Shown here piece by piece: positions 53,293-62,605 of a stretch of DNA of 64,000 nt. Origin of the DNA: a bacterium. GTDB taxonomy: Bacteria; Zixibacteria; MSB-5A5; WJJR01. The DNA is taken from NCBI GenBank assembly GCA_021813505.1, contig JAKAKI010000018.1, forward strand, positions 1-64,000, written 5' to 3'. The notes under the pieces were generated by a model. It saw only the letters and a program-made list of their open reading frames with translations, was not told where the DNA came from and did no database searches. Position 1 is the first letter of the stretch, and each line of letters starts with the position of its first letter. The position numbers and the translations under genes were made by a program.

Positions 53293-54786
53293 TCACGGCA
53301 GGCAGAACACTTCCAGGATTGGCCGGTTGGCGTAGGCGACGTAGAGCTTCTTGTTGGCCGCGTCGACCGCGAACGTGCGCGGGTTGCCGCGATCGGGAAG
53401 ATTGAAATGGTGCGATTCGTAGCGATAGAGCCGATGGAGCGTGCTTAAGGAACGCTCCTCCACGGCACGCTGCTGCTTATCGACATTGGGTTCCATGAAA
53501 TCGGAGAACAGTGTGAACCAGCTTTGCCGCGATGGCACCACAACGAGGAAATGGGCCTCTGATGACATGGCCACTGTGGGATCGGTGTAGGCGAGGTCTG
53601 CGGTTGCGGCGCCTGACCGGAAGCGGACGCCGGCTGCGCTCTGGGGCCAGAGTGCAATCCCCGTGCCCCCATCGAACCCGAGAAACCAGGGCTGAAACTG
53701 ATCGAGTTGCGTGGTGACCCGAATGGCGCGAACGCCGATGGTCGGCAGCGCCAGGTGGGCACCGCGATCAAACGTTCCCCATTTGCTCCATGATATCGCC
53801 GTGATGAATCCGGCATCACGATTGGCGACGAGAATTTCATTTGTGGAATTGTCGTAAGCGATGCCGTAGACCCAGCCGACCGACTGGCGGATGAGTGTGG
53901 TGTCAAAGGCCGTGTTGCCATCGCTCGGATTGTTATCCGCATCGATTACGGTTCGCTCCGCCACCGAAACCGCGTAGACTTTGCCGCTGAAAAACGGACC
54001 TTGCTGCCGGGCGTGGGCGATGAAGATGTGTTGGGCGGAATTGTCGAGCACGATGTGTCCGGGGAACCCGTTCGGCACCGCGTCATAGATGACATCATTG
54101 CCGGACTTGGCCATCGTGCCCAGGTCGACGAAGCGCAGTCCGAATCCGGCCTCGCTCAGGAAACTGAATACCGCCAGATTGGCGCTGACAATCTTCAGAT
54201 CGTAGCACTGACGCAGGTCGGGAAATTGCGAGAGCTGCGTTGCGCCGCCGGTCAGGTTGACGGAGAGCAGCGACGGAGGAAGGGGCGAGAAACCGCTCGT
54301 GTCGTAAAGCATTATCGCCCGATTTGCGCCGGGGACAAGTTCCATGTGCCGGGCCGAACCAGTCTCGACGATTGGAGGCAGGGAGATCGTGTCGACATCG
54401 CTTTGAGATTGCATCGTAACATCGACGCTTGTCGTGTCGTCCTTGATAATCTGGACCCCGGTTTTGGAGCCGGAAAAACACGAAGTCAGCGATGCCGTTA
54501 TGGAGACTGTTCCCACCGGCACCTGTGCCAGGAAGAACGTCCCGGTACTGTCGGAGGTGGTCAGGGAATCGAAATCTCCGCCGGTAACACGAACCTGGGC
54601 GCCGATGGCGGGTGCTCCGGTGGCGGCTGTGGTGTATGGCACGCGTACGACCCCGGTGAGGGCGCCGGAGCCGGTTGGATCTGTGCTCTTACTGCATCCG
54701 ATTAAGGCGACCGCGATGATCACCAGAGACGCCAGCCGTACGGCCGGCCGATGTGGCCACGACGTTGTCACGCTCTTTATACCCAT
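53293..54786 (-). CDS. Lipoprotein with carboxypeptidase-regulatory-like and beta-propeller regions
   Basis: A 497-residue predicted lipoprotein (SLVIIAVALIGC lipobox). Residues about 35-110 form a Ser/Thr-rich beta-sandwich resembling carboxypeptidase-regulatory domains (LTGVVRVPYTTAATGAPAIG, TFFLAQVPVGTVSI). The rest has repeated propeller-type strands (HIVLDNSAQHIFIAHA, VYGIAYDNSTNEILVANRD, TFAVDAANKKLYVAYANR). Start ATG 54786 is chosen because the signal peptide begins just after it; the frame is open to 54960. Function unknown; a surface-binding protein is likely. Confidence 0.78.
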   Translation of the reverse strand: MGIKSVTTSWPHRPAVRLASLVIIAVALIGCSKSTDPTGSGALTGVVRVPYTTAATGAPAIGAQVRVTGGDFDSLTTSDSTGTFFLAQVPVGTVSITASLTSCFSGSKTGVQIIKDDTTSVDVTMQSQSDVDTISLPPIVETGSARHMELVPGANRAIMLYDTSGFSPLPPSLLSVNLTGGATQLSQFPDLRQCYDLKIVSANLAVFSFLSEAGFGLRFVDLGTMAKSGNDVIYDAVPNGFPGHIVLDNSAQHIFIAHARQQGPFFSGKVYAVSVAERTVIDADNNPSDGNTAFDTTLIRQSVGWVYGIAYDNSTNEILVANRDAGFITAISWSKWGTFDRGAHLALPTIGVRAIRVTTQLDQFQPWFLGFDGGTGIALWPQSAAGVRFRSGAATADLAYTDPTVAMSSEAHFLVVVPSRQSWFTLFSDFMEPNVDKQQRAVEERSLSTLHRLYRYESHHFNLPDRGNPRTFAVDAANKKLYVAYANRPILEVFCLP

Positions 54787-54901
54787 TCGGTCCAATTCCA
54801 ATTTTCGGTGATTGTTATACGAGGAACGCACTGAACGTAAGATAATAAAAAGCAGTGCCCGATGCACGCGCATCGGGCACAAATGTTGCGCAATCTTGTG
54901 C

Positions 54902-55138
54902 TTAGAGGGTCTTGTAAGTGCCGTCGCAGTACGGCTTGCTGCCGGACCGTTTGCAACCACACCAGGCGACTTTGCGGTCTTCGGTCAAATCGACGATGAT
55001 CGGACGCAGGTCTGTTGTCTTGTGGGTGCCATCGCAATACGGTTGTGTGGCTGACAGCCCACACTGGCACCATTTGATGCGGCGTGCCTTTTCGTCGATG
55101 ACGAATGGGCCCTTTTGCGTCAGATGTGGTTCGCTCAT
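54902..55138 (-). CDS. Double CDGSH iron-sulphur domain protein
   Basis: A 78-residue protein with two CDGSH-type cluster motifs: WCQCGLSATQPYCDGTH and WCGCKRSGSKPYCDGTY. Each has the C-x-C-x(n)-C-D-G arrangement. The first keeps the His ligand while the second has Tyr at that place, so the second cluster may be differently ligated or lost. Such proteins hold 2Fe-2S clusters and act in redox or cluster transfer. ATG 55138 or 55150 may start it. Its neighbours on the same strand do not point to a pathway. Confidence 0.88.
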   Translation of the reverse strand: MSEPHLTQKGPFVIDEKARRIKWCQCGLSATQPYCDGTHKTTDLRPIIVDLTEDRKVAWCGCKRSGSKPYCDGTYKTL

Positions 55139-55181
55139 TTTCGATTCCATTCCCGCAAATTGCGCACAACAAGGTCTAAAG

Positions 55182-55700
55182 CTACAGTTTTGCCGCCGGA
55201 TCGGTGACCGAAAGCACCTCTACATCGAAAACGAGAGTCGCGTCTGGCGGTATCGGGCCTCCCGGAGTGCCGCGTGCGCCGTAAGCCAATTCGGGTGGGA
55301 TGATCAGCAGCCGCCGACCGCCGACCTTCATCGACATCAGTCCCTCATTCATGCCCCTGATCACCGGGGGAAGATTCGGTCCGATTTCGAGAGGCTGCCC
55401 CCGATCTCGCGATGAATCGAATCTGGTTCCGTTGGTGAGCCAGCCCGTGTAGTGAGCCCGGACATTCTGGCCGGGGGTCGGGGTAGGGCCTTGGCCGACA
55501 GTGATTTCCACGTACTTCAATCCTGAAGACGTGACCACTGTGTCACCGCTGAGCTTGGGCATGGCATCTTGTGGTGCAGGGGAAGGCGGCGGAGCCTGAG
55601 TCATTTCTTGTTGAGCCTGTTGAGGCGGTGGGGCCTCTTTCTTGGCGCATCCGGCGATCAGGATTGCGCCGATCATGGTCAGCAGCAGTGCTTGTTTCAA
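55182..55700 (-). CDS. FKBP-type peptidyl-prolyl isomerase lipoprotein
   Basis: A 172-residue lipoprotein: LLTMIGAILIAGCAKK is a lipobox signal, followed by a Pro/Gln-rich linker and an FKBP domain (residues about 65-168). The domain shows VGQGPTPTPGQNVRAHYTGWL, FDSSRDRGQPLEI, PPVIRGMNEGL and LAYGARGTPGGPIPPDATLVFDVE, all classical. It would catalyse proline isomerisation of exported proteins in the periplasm. The start appears to be TTG 55700, five bases after GGGGGAG. Confidence 0.92.
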   Translation of the reverse strand: MKQALLLTMIGAILIAGCAKKEAPPPQQAQQEMTQAPPPSPAPQDAMPKLSGDTVVTSSGLKYVEITVGQGPTPTPGQNVRAHYTGWLTNGTRFDSSRDRGQPLEIGPNLPPVIRGMNEGLMSMKVGGRRLLIIPPELAYGARGTPGGPIPPDATLVFDVEVLSVTDPAAKL

Positions 55701-55766
55701 GGGACTCCCCCTTTCAGTTGGAAGTGATGACTGAATCCGGTACCTGAAAACTCAATCTGGACGACC

Positions 55767-56345
55767 TCAAATGTTCACTAAGTGGAGCTGTCTGGTCCGT
55801 GCCCGATCAGTCTCACGCAGGTCGAGCCCACCTTCGGCCACCGACTTCAGATTGGCCAGAAAGAACGCCCACGCGACCCGGCAGCCCATGTGCAGGTTAT
55901 GGCGGCCAGAGGCATTGTCCGGGATATTGTATTGGCGCAGATTGACTTCGCAGAGCCGCCCCAGTTTGCGCAGACGTACGGAGACCTCCATTTGATCACC
56001 GAAGCCGAAAACGAGCCGGGTAGGTGGGCGACAGTCGAGTATCCATTCCTCACCGATTACGCCGCCGCCGTAATGCCACTCCCATTGATAGCGGTCGTTG
56101 GTTCGGCAGCGCTCGTTCTCGGGCCGTTGAGAGAGCGAATCAAATGGCGGTAGCTGCTCGATGAGCTTTCGATCCGCGGGACGCCCTGCAGAGGCGGCAA
56201 AGCCGGCTGTCCTCAAGAACCACCGCGTGAGCCCCTTGGCGGTGGTGAACAGATCGAAAACCTCATCCGGCTTGGCCATGATGTAGATGCCGACTTCAAA
56301 GGCAGACCAATCGTAAGCCGGGGACTTTGCCAAGGGAATATCCAT
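55767..56345 (-). CDS. SRPBCC (AHSA1/START-like) domain protein
   Basis: A 192-residue cytoplasmic protein with the START-like order: a first strand and helix (EVGIYIMAKPDEVFDLFTTAKGLTRWFL), a central strand with GGVIGEEWILDCRPPTRLVFGF, then the long C-terminal helix (MGCRVAWAFFLANLKSVAEGG). This is the AHSA1 pattern of ligand-binding or Hsp90-activator-like proteins. No ligand can be inferred. The insert after residue 50 (Arg-rich, about 40 residues) is longer than usual. The next gene on the plus strand begins 220 bases away. Confidence 0.75.
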   Translation of the reverse strand: MDIPLAKSPAYDWSAFEVGIYIMAKPDEVFDLFTTAKGLTRWFLRTAGFAASAGRPADRKLIEQLPPFDSLSQRPENERCRTNDRYQWEWHYGGGVIGEEWILDCRPPTRLVFGFGDQMEVSVRLRKLGRLCEVNLRQYNIPDNASGRHNLHMGCRVAWAFFLANLKSVAEGGLDLRETDRARTRQLHLVNI

Positions 56346-56566
56346 TCCACCGCGGGGGAGGGTTTGGCCCCACCCCGGTTGAGTGGTTCATCCTAGACGA
56401 TTTGCCGATACTAGTCAAGAGGTTAACTCCCGATGCCTGAGGGGGGGCCACATGCCTCGGCGGTATGGAGCCCATTTGATTCTGGTTCAGGGGTATTGAC
56501 AAATCGGGCCGATGAGCGATCTTGTCAGAGGACGTATTAGCTCGATACCTCGTGGTGGGTGAAAAA

Positions 56567-57589
56567 ATGATTAGACGAATGTCCTGGTTGCCGCTGTGCC
56601 TGGCCTTGGCCTTCGCTGGAGTAGCCATGGCCACCGCGGTTCCGCGTTTAATGAACTTTCAAGGCCGTTTGACAGACACGGCCGGCAGTCCGGTTGCGGA
56701 TGGGGTCCATTCAGTGACTTTCCGTTTCTTCACGGCGTCTTCCGGCGGGACGTTGCTCTGGGAGGAAACCCAGAACGTAACGACATCGAAGGGAGTCTTT
56801 TCCGTCCTGCTCGGCGGGATCGATTCGCTTCCCCCGTACGTCTTCGCCGCGGACAGTTGCTTTCTGGAGTTGGAACCGCAGGGATCGTCGCCGCTGACGC
56901 CGCGATCGAAGATCGCCACGGTCCCCTACGCCTTCCACGCGCAAAGCGCGGATCTGTTGAGCGGGATGGCGGCGTCGGACTTCGCCTCAACGGGATACGT
57001 TGACAATGCGATGGCGGAGCATCTGGCCGCCAGCGACCCGCATCAGTCCAAGACGATCAATGCGGCTGATTTGATCATTGGCACGCTCGACAAGGCACGG
57101 CTGCCCAAGCATGCCATCGACTCGAGCAACATTGCCGACGCCTCGCTGAGCTCGCAGCAGATCCTCGATGCGCCGGGGATTTCGCATACGTCTGACGCGC
57201 TGATATCATTGCCGTCGGCGATGCGGATCATCGATTCCGCGTACATGATCGTTCCGGCCTGGGGATATGTCCTGGTCATTGCCAGCGGCTGGTTTTATGA
57301 CTACCACTCGAGCGGTCTCGAAACGCACGCGACCGTCTCCATCTCCGCGTCGCGCACGATGCACGACAATTCCTATACAGCCAAGTTCGACGTTGCCACG
57401 AATGCCCCCGTTGGCCACACGTCGCAGGACTTCGCGATTCAGCGGGTGCTGACCGTGGGGCCCGGTCCGGTGAAGTTCTTCCTGTTGGGCAACATGATCG
57501 GTACCGAGCTACCCAATGTGCAAAGCGTCCATCTCAATACGCTCTTCTTCCCGAAGTCGTACGGTGAGATCGACGCTGTGCTCAAGTGA
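56567..57589 (+). CDS. Secreted surface-type protein with collar/fibre-like domain
   Basis: A 340-residue exported protein. Start ATG 56567 (the frame is open to 56522). Signal peptide SWLPLCLALAFAGVAMATA; then VPRLMNFQGRLTDTAGSPVADGVHSVTF and VPYAFHAQSADLL, an N-terminal module I recognise from many exported fibre-like proteins of uncultured bacteria. The central part has short helices (SSNIADASLSSQQIL) and the C terminus beta strands (TVSISASRTMHDNSY). A trimeric surface fibre or adhesin is plausible, not shown. It stands alone. Confidence 0.7.
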   Translation: MIRRMSWLPLCLALAFAGVAMATAVPRLMNFQGRLTDTAGSPVADGVHSVTFRFFTASSGGTLLWEETQNVTTSKGVFSVLLGGIDSLPPYVFAADSCFLELEPQGSSPLTPRSKIATVPYAFHAQSADLLSGMAASDFASTGYVDNAMAEHLAASDPHQSKTINAADLIIGTLDKARLPKHAIDSSNIADASLSSQQILDAPGISHTSDALISLPSAMRIIDSAYMIVPAWGYVLVIASGWFYDYHSSGLETHATVSISASRTMHDNSYTAKFDVATNAPVGHTSQDFAIQRVLTVGPGPVKFFLLGNMIGTELPNVQSVHLNTLFFPKSYGEIDAVLK

Positions 57590-57607
57590 CGCCCCGACGG
57601 GTTCGGG

Positions 57608-57904
57608 TCACTGGACGATCGTGTAGATTTCCCGGCCTCCGGATACCACCAGACTTGCAAACTTGCGGTACCAGGCGGACCACTCCGGTGAGCCGGCCAT
57701 CTTCGTCATGCTGGCCTCGTAATCAGCCAGACTCTTGTGGGTGATCTCCAGAACGAGCGTGTAGAACGGTCCGGTCACGTCCGTGAGGACGCGTGCGGCG
57801 CCGTGGGCATCCCGTTCGGCGAACTTCACACCCTCACTCAATAGCTCACGCGCCTCTTTGGCGCGCCCGAACTGCAACTGAAAGACGTTTCTGATCAGTA
57901 TCAT
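57608..57904 (-). CDS. Small NIPSNAP/dimeric alpha-beta-barrel-like protein
   Basis: A 98-residue protein: strand-helix-strand pattern MILIRNVFQLQFGRAKEARELLSEG, then PFYTLVLEITHKSLADYEASMT, and a final strand GREIYTIVQ. This resembles NIPSNAP or other ferredoxin-like dimeric barrels, which often act as small-molecule oxygenase-like or stress proteins. GGGAGAAATTC precedes ATG 57904. The frame is open to 58198 in a stretch that overlaps the permease gene and shows no family resemblance. Confidence 0.6.
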   Translation of the reverse strand: MILIRNVFQLQFGRAKEARELLSEGVKFAERDAHGAARVLTDVTGPFYTLVLEITHKSLADYEASMTKMAGSPEWSAWYRKFASLVVSGGREIYTIVQ

Positions 57905-58035
57905 GAATTTCTCCCATGCCCGTCCGACAGCCGGCCAATCGCGAGCGATTTCATCCCGTTTTATACACGCCCACGCAGGTGATGTCCAGCCCGATTTGAT
58001 ATTCGGGATGGAGGCTGCCGGGGTCGCGACGGCTT

Positions 58036-59205
58036 CTATGCGGCTTCGCGTAGCGATTCGACGATCCGGGCGCGGGAGGCACGGACGGCCGGCAGGAAGC
58101 CGCCCACCAGGCCCATGACGACCGAGAACACGAGGGAACCGATGAGAATACGCGGGGAGAGAGCGAAGCTGAAGGCCAGTTCGGCAAAGGTGTCCCAATT
58201 GGTCGTGGACACGGTAACCAGGGACATGGCTGATGCGGCGATGACCCCGACCACCCAGCCCAGTATCGATAACCAGACGGACTCGATGAGGAAAACGCCC
58301 AAGATCCGCGTGCGCGAGAACCCGATCGCGCGCAACGTCCCGATCTCGACGGTGCGATTCGACACCGATGCGTACATCGTGATCATGGCACCGATGACGG
58401 CGCCGACGGCGAATATGATGCTGACCAGTAGGCCGATGACGCGGATGAACGTAGCGGTGGCCTGGGACTGTTCCGTGTAGAATTGCCGTTCGCGTTTGAC
58501 GTCGACCGTCATGCGCGGGTCGGCCTCGAGCCGTTTTTTCAGGGCGTCGAATTGGGCGGCGTCTTTCAGCCGGAGCGTAACGGATGAGTAGATGGGGCGC
58601 TTGAACACTTGCTGGATCTGCTCGACGTCACCCCAGAGTTCCGAATCGAATCCAGTGCCGCCCGCATCAAAGACACCCACCACATTCCAGTCGCGCATGG
58701 CGGAGCTGATGTGCTCACCCAATGCACAACCCTTGAAATTCTCCGCGGCGCGTTTCCCGGCGATGATTTCCGATGTCCCCGGAGTGAACATCCGGCCGGC
58801 CGTCAGCTTGATGCCCGACCGGAGCACGAAGATGTCGGGAGTCGTCCCACGGATGATGACATTGCCAGCGTCGCCGTTCTTGCGTTTGTCGAGATTGACC
58901 ATGACGATCAACTCATTCGTCGCCACGGGGGTGCCGTCGGCTTTCAGCGCGACCTCGGGCTGGGTCCTGGCGACCCCGGCCTGGTCGCGTGACATGATCG
59001 AGACGGTCTCGGCGCTGGCGGCGGCGCGCACGACAATCGCGTTGTCGGGAGAGCCGGTGTCGACCAGCGTTTCTTCCAGGCCGTGGGCCAGCATCAGCAC
59101 TGCCGCGAACACAAAGACGACAAGTCCCATGCCCAGCACGGTCATCGTGGTGGTGAGCTTTCGCACGAAGAGATTGCGCAGACCGTAGGTGAGGAAAAGA
59201 CTCAT
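58036..59205 (-). CDS. MacB/FtsX-type ABC permease
   Basis: A 389-residue permease: N-terminal helix TTTMTVLGMGLVVFVFAAVLML, periplasmic MacB-like domain (IIAGKRAAENFKGCALGE, WNVVGVFDAGGTGFDSELW), then three C-terminal helices with the FtsX signature VEIGTLRAIGFSRTRILGVFL and SLVFSVVMGLVGGFLPA. It is the last gene of a four-gene operon with adaptor, ATPase and a second permease, separated from it by 12 bases. It is unlike the plus-strand exporter permeases in sequence detail, so this is a second system. Confidence 0.92.
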   Translation of the reverse strand: MSLFLTYGLRNLFVRKLTTTMTVLGMGLVVFVFAAVLMLAHGLEETLVDTGSPDNAIVVRAAASAETVSIMSRDQAGVARTQPEVALKADGTPVATNELIVMVNLDKRKNGDAGNVIIRGTTPDIFVLRSGIKLTAGRMFTPGTSEIIAGKRAAENFKGCALGEHISSAMRDWNVVGVFDAGGTGFDSELWGDVEQIQQVFKRPIYSSVTLRLKDAAQFDALKKRLEADPRMTVDVKRERQFYTEQSQATATFIRVIGLLVSIIFAVGAVIGAMITMYASVSNRTVEIGTLRAIGFSRTRILGVFLIESVWLSILGWVVGVIAASAMSLVTVSTTNWDTFAELAFSFALSPRILIGSLVFSVVMGLVGGFLPAVRASRARIVESLREAA

Positions 59206-59217
59206 GGAACAAGGCTC

Positions 59218-60375
59218 CTAGCCGATTCTCCGAAGTCCGTTGACGATGGATACCCGAATCGCCCGCCATGACGGAAACACGGCCGCCAGAATCCCAACCA
59301 GCACAGCCGTGGCAGCCGCCTGGGGATAGGTTTTCGGGTCGATGATGAATGCCGGGAACCACGCCTTCAAGGCGACCCCCACGCCATGCAGAACCGGAAT
59401 GAGGAAGATCATGCCCAGAACCCCGCCCAGACAGGCGATCAAGAGCGACTCACCGGCGATCAATCCGAGGATGTGCTTGCCGTTGAATCCCAAAGTCTTG
59501 AGGACTGCGTACTCGGAGATCCGCTCGCGCGCCGTCATGGCCATGGTGTTGGCGGCGACCAGGAGAATGACCCCGATGACCAAAAACGAGATCACTTGCA
59601 GGGAGAAGACGATCGTTCCGGCCATGGCGACGAAGCTCTGTTGGAACGCTGCTTCTGTCTCGGTCAGGGTGGCATCCGAGGAATTTTCGAATTCTTTGTC
59701 CACCGCCGCACTGATGGCGGCGGCTTTGGCGGGATCGTCGATTTTGATCACCCACCAGCCGACCTGACCGGCGCGTGCCGGCATCTCCACCTGCATCCGT
59801 TGATCAATGTACTTGAAGTTGAACAGGAATTGGGAGAGGTCAGTGGCCTCACTGCGGCCTGTATAGACGCCGCGGACGACGAAGTCCCAGTCGCCGGGAT
59901 AGATCTGCCCGGTGAGCCGGACGGCGTCGCCGATTTTCCATCCGAATCGATCCATCGTGGTCTTCCCGACGATCGCAGCGTTCGGTTCCTTGTCGAACGC
60001 GTCCAATGCCGCGGAATCGACGATGAACTCCGGGTACAATGAGAGTCCATGGACACCTTCCACGGCGATTTGCGGGAAGAAATCCTTGGGGTCTTTATAG
60101 AATCCGCCGAACCAGGCACTGTATGTGAGGTCGGCGACGCCGGGGATGCGTTCGATGGCCTGCTTCTGCGCCACTGGCAGGGTGAAGGTGATCCCATTCT
60201 TGCTGCGCGTGATCAACCGGTCGGGAGCAGCCTGATTGACGCCGAGATACCAGGCCGCGACGACGGTGCGCAACAGCCCGAAGGCCATGATCGCGACCGC
60301 AATGCCGAGAATCGTCAGCGACGTGCGGAGCTTGTGCCGCAGGGCGTTCATGTAGATGAGTTTGAAAACGCGCAT
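59218..60375 (-). CDS. MacB/FtsX-type ABC permease, paralogue
   Basis: A 385-residue partner permease. The N-terminal helix RTSLTILGIAVAIMAFGLLRTV starts the protein; the periplasmic part contains AAIVGKTTMDRFGWKIGDAV and FVVRGVYTGRSEATDL; the C terminus has ERISEYAVLKTLGFNGKHILGL with FtsX-like helices. It follows the ATPase gene by 34 bases. Together with its neighbour it probably forms a heterodimeric exporter, with the ATPase supplying energy and the HlyD-like protein linking to the outer membrane. Confidence 0.92.
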   Translation of the reverse strand: MRVFKLIYMNALRHKLRTSLTILGIAVAIMAFGLLRTVVAAWYLGVNQAAPDRLITRSKNGITFTLPVAQKQAIERIPGVADLTYSAWFGGFYKDPKDFFPQIAVEGVHGLSLYPEFIVDSAALDAFDKEPNAAIVGKTTMDRFGWKIGDAVRLTGQIYPGDWDFVVRGVYTGRSEATDLSQFLFNFKYIDQRMQVEMPARAGQVGWWVIKIDDPAKAAAISAAVDKEFENSSDATLTETEAAFQQSFVAMAGTIVFSLQVISFLVIGVILLVAANTMAMTARERISEYAVLKTLGFNGKHILGLIAGESLLIACLGGVLGMIFLIPVLHGVGVALKAWFPAFIIDPKTYPQAAATAVLVGILAAVFPSWRAIRVSIVNGLRRIG

Positions 60376-60409
60376 AGGTGTCTGCCTCAGAAACTCAGGC
60401 GGGTCGTCC

Positions 60410-61084
60410 TCAGTTCAGTTCACCTTTGTCGAGATGCCGGACGACCTTGGCGCGTTCGGCCGCGCGCGGATCGTGGGTGACCATGACAATCGTCTTGCCG
60501 AATTCGGTGTTGAGACGTCCCAGCAGGTCGAGGATCTCGGTGGCCGATTGTTTGTCGAGATCACCGGTGGGCTCATCGGCCACAATCACGGTGGGATCGG
60601 TGACAATCGCCCGCGCGATGGCGACGCGCTGTTCCTGTCCGCCGGAGAGCTGCCGGGGGTAGTGCTTCATGCGGTCACCCAGTCCCACCAGATTGAGCGC
60701 CGTCTCGACATGTTCGCGGCGTTCCTTGGAGGAAAGCTTGGTCAGCAGCAGCGGGAGTTCCACATTGCCATAGGCCGTGAGCACCGGCAGCAGGTTGTAG
60801 AACTGGAAGATGAAGCCGATGTGGCGGGTGCGCCACTTGGCCAGTTGGGATTCGCCCAGACTGTGCACGGCGGTTCCGGCGACAATCACCTGGCCGCTAT
60901 CGGGGCGGTCGATTCCGGCGATCAGGTTCAATAGCGTTGTCTTCCCTGATCCCGATGGACCCATGAGGGCCACGAATCCTCCCTCGGGAATCGAGAGCGA
61001 GAGATTGGAGAGAACGCGGATTTCGACCTTGTCGCGGTGATACTGTTTGCTGACGTTCTGGACTTCAACGACCGGAGCTGCCAT
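60410..61084 (-). CDS. ABC transporter ATPase, MacB/LolD type
   Basis: A 224-residue ATPase with Walker [19 protein letters not shown], signature [18 protein letters not shown], Walker [15 protein letters not shown] and H-loop [12 protein letters not shown]. All motifs are intact. The adaptor gene 17 bases upstream and the two permease genes downstream define the operon order adaptor-ATPase-permease-permease, the same as in the plus-strand exporter but without a linked two-component pair. Confidence 0.93.
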   Translation of the reverse strand: MAAPVVEVQNVSKQYHRDKVEIRVLSNLSLSIPEGGFVALMGPSGSGKTTLLNLIAGIDRPDSGQVIVAGTAVHSLGESQLAKWRTRHIGFIFQFYNLLPVLTAYGNVELPLLLTKLSSKERREHVETALNLVGLGDRMKHYPRQLSGGQEQRVAIARAIVTDPTVIVADEPTGDLDKQSATEILDLLGRLNTEFGKTIVMVTHDPRAAERAKVVRHLDKGELN

Positions 61085-61101
61085 GCGGTTATCCTGGGTT
61101 G

Positions 61102-62346
61102 TTACTGCTTGAGTTTGATCCGATCCCGATCCTGCATCTGGGGGGGCGGATAGAGGACAACGACTTCATCGATTTCGAGCCCATTGGAGATTTCAATCGC
61201 GCCGCCGTACGCTTCGCCGGTTGTCACCGGAGTCTCATACGCCGATCCCTGCCGCACGACGTACACCACCGATTTTCCCGCACGCTCCGTGATCGCGGCC
61301 TTGGGGACACTCAGTACGGTCTTCGTGGACACGGCAGCCGCACTCATGTCCACCGGAAGGAAACTGACCTTTGCGCTCATTTCCGGAAGCACACGGGCAT
61401 CCAGTGTGTCGAACGACACCTTGGTCTTGACCGTCGCCCTGGAGCGGTCAGCGGTGGGGACGACTTTTTTGACCCGTCCCTTGTAGGGGTCCGCCGGGAA
61501 GGCATCCAGGACGATCAAGCACGGCTGCCCCGGCTGCACGCGTTGAATGTTCGATTCGGAGACGTCGGCTTCGACCTCCAGTGAGTTCATGTCGGCGAGG
61601 GTGACCACCGCTCCTTTGGAGGAAGCGGACGACGCGAAGGGGGCGACCACCTCACCAACGTCGGCATCTTTGGTCAGTACCGTGCCGTCGAACGGCGCTC
61701 TGATGTACGTGTTCTCAACTTGGACTTCGGCCCATTTCACATCGGCCTCGGCGGATCGCACGGCGGCATCGGCGGAATTCACCGCGGCCGCCGCGGAATT
61801 ATCGCCGGCTTGCGCGTTGTCGAAGTCCGACTGCGAGACGAGCTTGGCGTCGAGCAACTGGCGCACTCTCTCGAAGTTCACTTTGGCCTGGTGGGCCGTG
61901 GCGCGGGCGCTTTGGGCTTCAGCCTGCGCCTGTGCGACTCGGGCGCGCGCTGCGCTGAGAGAGGCATCAACATCCTTGGCCTCGAGCCGCGCAATCACGT
62001 CACCAGACTTGACCCTGTCCCCTTCTTCGACATTGAGCTGTTCCAGACGGCCGGCACCCTTGGAGGCAACTGCGGCACGCCTTTGGGCGACGACGTAGCC
62101 TGTCGCAGTGAGCAGCGACTGGGCGCTTGCCGGGCTGAGTCGTTGCACGGTGGTGGTTTCGACTTCGATCGTGCGTGCCCGGCCGCGCATGGCCAGAAAG
62201 ATGGCAACGAGCGCGAGCACGACGAGCGGGCCCAGCCAGATCCAAGGCCCACGGCGTTTGACTGCTGTGTTCATCGCAGCCGCAGATGGCGCATCGCGAT
62301 GGATTCGCAACGACGAAAGGTCTGGCTTGGTCGTATCCGGTCCCAT
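61102..62346 (-). CDS. HlyD/MacA-type periplasmic adaptor protein
   Basis: A 414-residue adaptor: N-terminal helix WIWLGPLVVLALVAIFLAM, lipoyl-like half SKGAGRLEQLNVEEGDRVKSGDVIARLE, an Ala-rich helical hairpin (about 120-225) and the second lipoyl half APFDGTVLTKDADVGEVVAP. The beta-barrel and C-terminal membrane-proximal domain follow. The hairpin is shorter than in most MacA proteins. It is the first gene of the operon behind a TTGAAA-16-TATATT promoter. The substrate is unknown. Confidence 0.9.
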   Translation of the reverse strand: MGPDTTKPDLSSLRIHRDAPSAAAMNTAVKRRGPWIWLGPLVVLALVAIFLAMRGRARTIEVETTTVQRLSPASAQSLLTATGYVVAQRRAAVASKGAGRLEQLNVEEGDRVKSGDVIARLEAKDVDASLSAARARVAQAQAEAQSARATAHQAKVNFERVRQLLDAKLVSQSDFDNAQAGDNSAAAAVNSADAAVRSAEADVKWAEVQVENTYIRAPFDGTVLTKDADVGEVVAPFASSASSKGAVVTLADMNSLEVEADVSESNIQRVQPGQPCLIVLDAFPADPYKGRVKKVVPTADRSRATVKTKVSFDTLDARVLPEMSAKVSFLPVDMSAAAVSTKTVLSVPKAAITERAGKSVVYVVRQGSAYETPVTTGEAYGGAIEISNGLEIDEVVVLYPPPQMQDRDRIKLKQ

Positions 62347-62395
62347 TTGTCACCAATCTGTCATGGCCCACTCAGCCGTATCTGACAGAGTGGGT

Positions 62396-62423
62396 AATAT
62401 ACGCAATTGACTGTCGATTTCAA
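62396..62423 (-). promoter_or_regulatory. Sigma-70-type promoter of the second exporter operon
   Basis: On the minus strand TTGAAA (complement of 62418-62423) is followed after 16 bases by TATATT (complement of 62396-62401). Both hexamers match consensus at five of six. The adaptor start at 62346 lies about 45 bases downstream of the predicted transcription start. Confidence 0.55.
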
Positions 62424-62545
62424 GATCGCAAGCGCTTTAGCTGTATCACTTTGCGCCAATGTCGAACACTCGGTGGTTTGAGTCTGGGAGGTAAGCTGTT
62501 GACATTCAACTGAATCAACGACAACGACAAGTCGGGGCGTGAGCG

Positions 62546-62580
62546 ACAAAAAGAACGGGAGCGGACCCCTCCGCTCCCGT
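62546..62580 (-). terminator. Rho-independent terminator of the CTERM-type gene
   Basis: ACGGGAGCGGA (62555-62565) and TCCGCTCCCGT (62570-62580) form a perfect 11-bp stem with a CCCC loop. On the minus strand it ends in TCTTTTTGTC, a clear T-run. It lies 26 bases after the stop of the gene at 62606. Confidence 0.88.
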
Positions 62581-62605
62581 CGTCATCAGCACATCGCGCG
62601 CGAGG

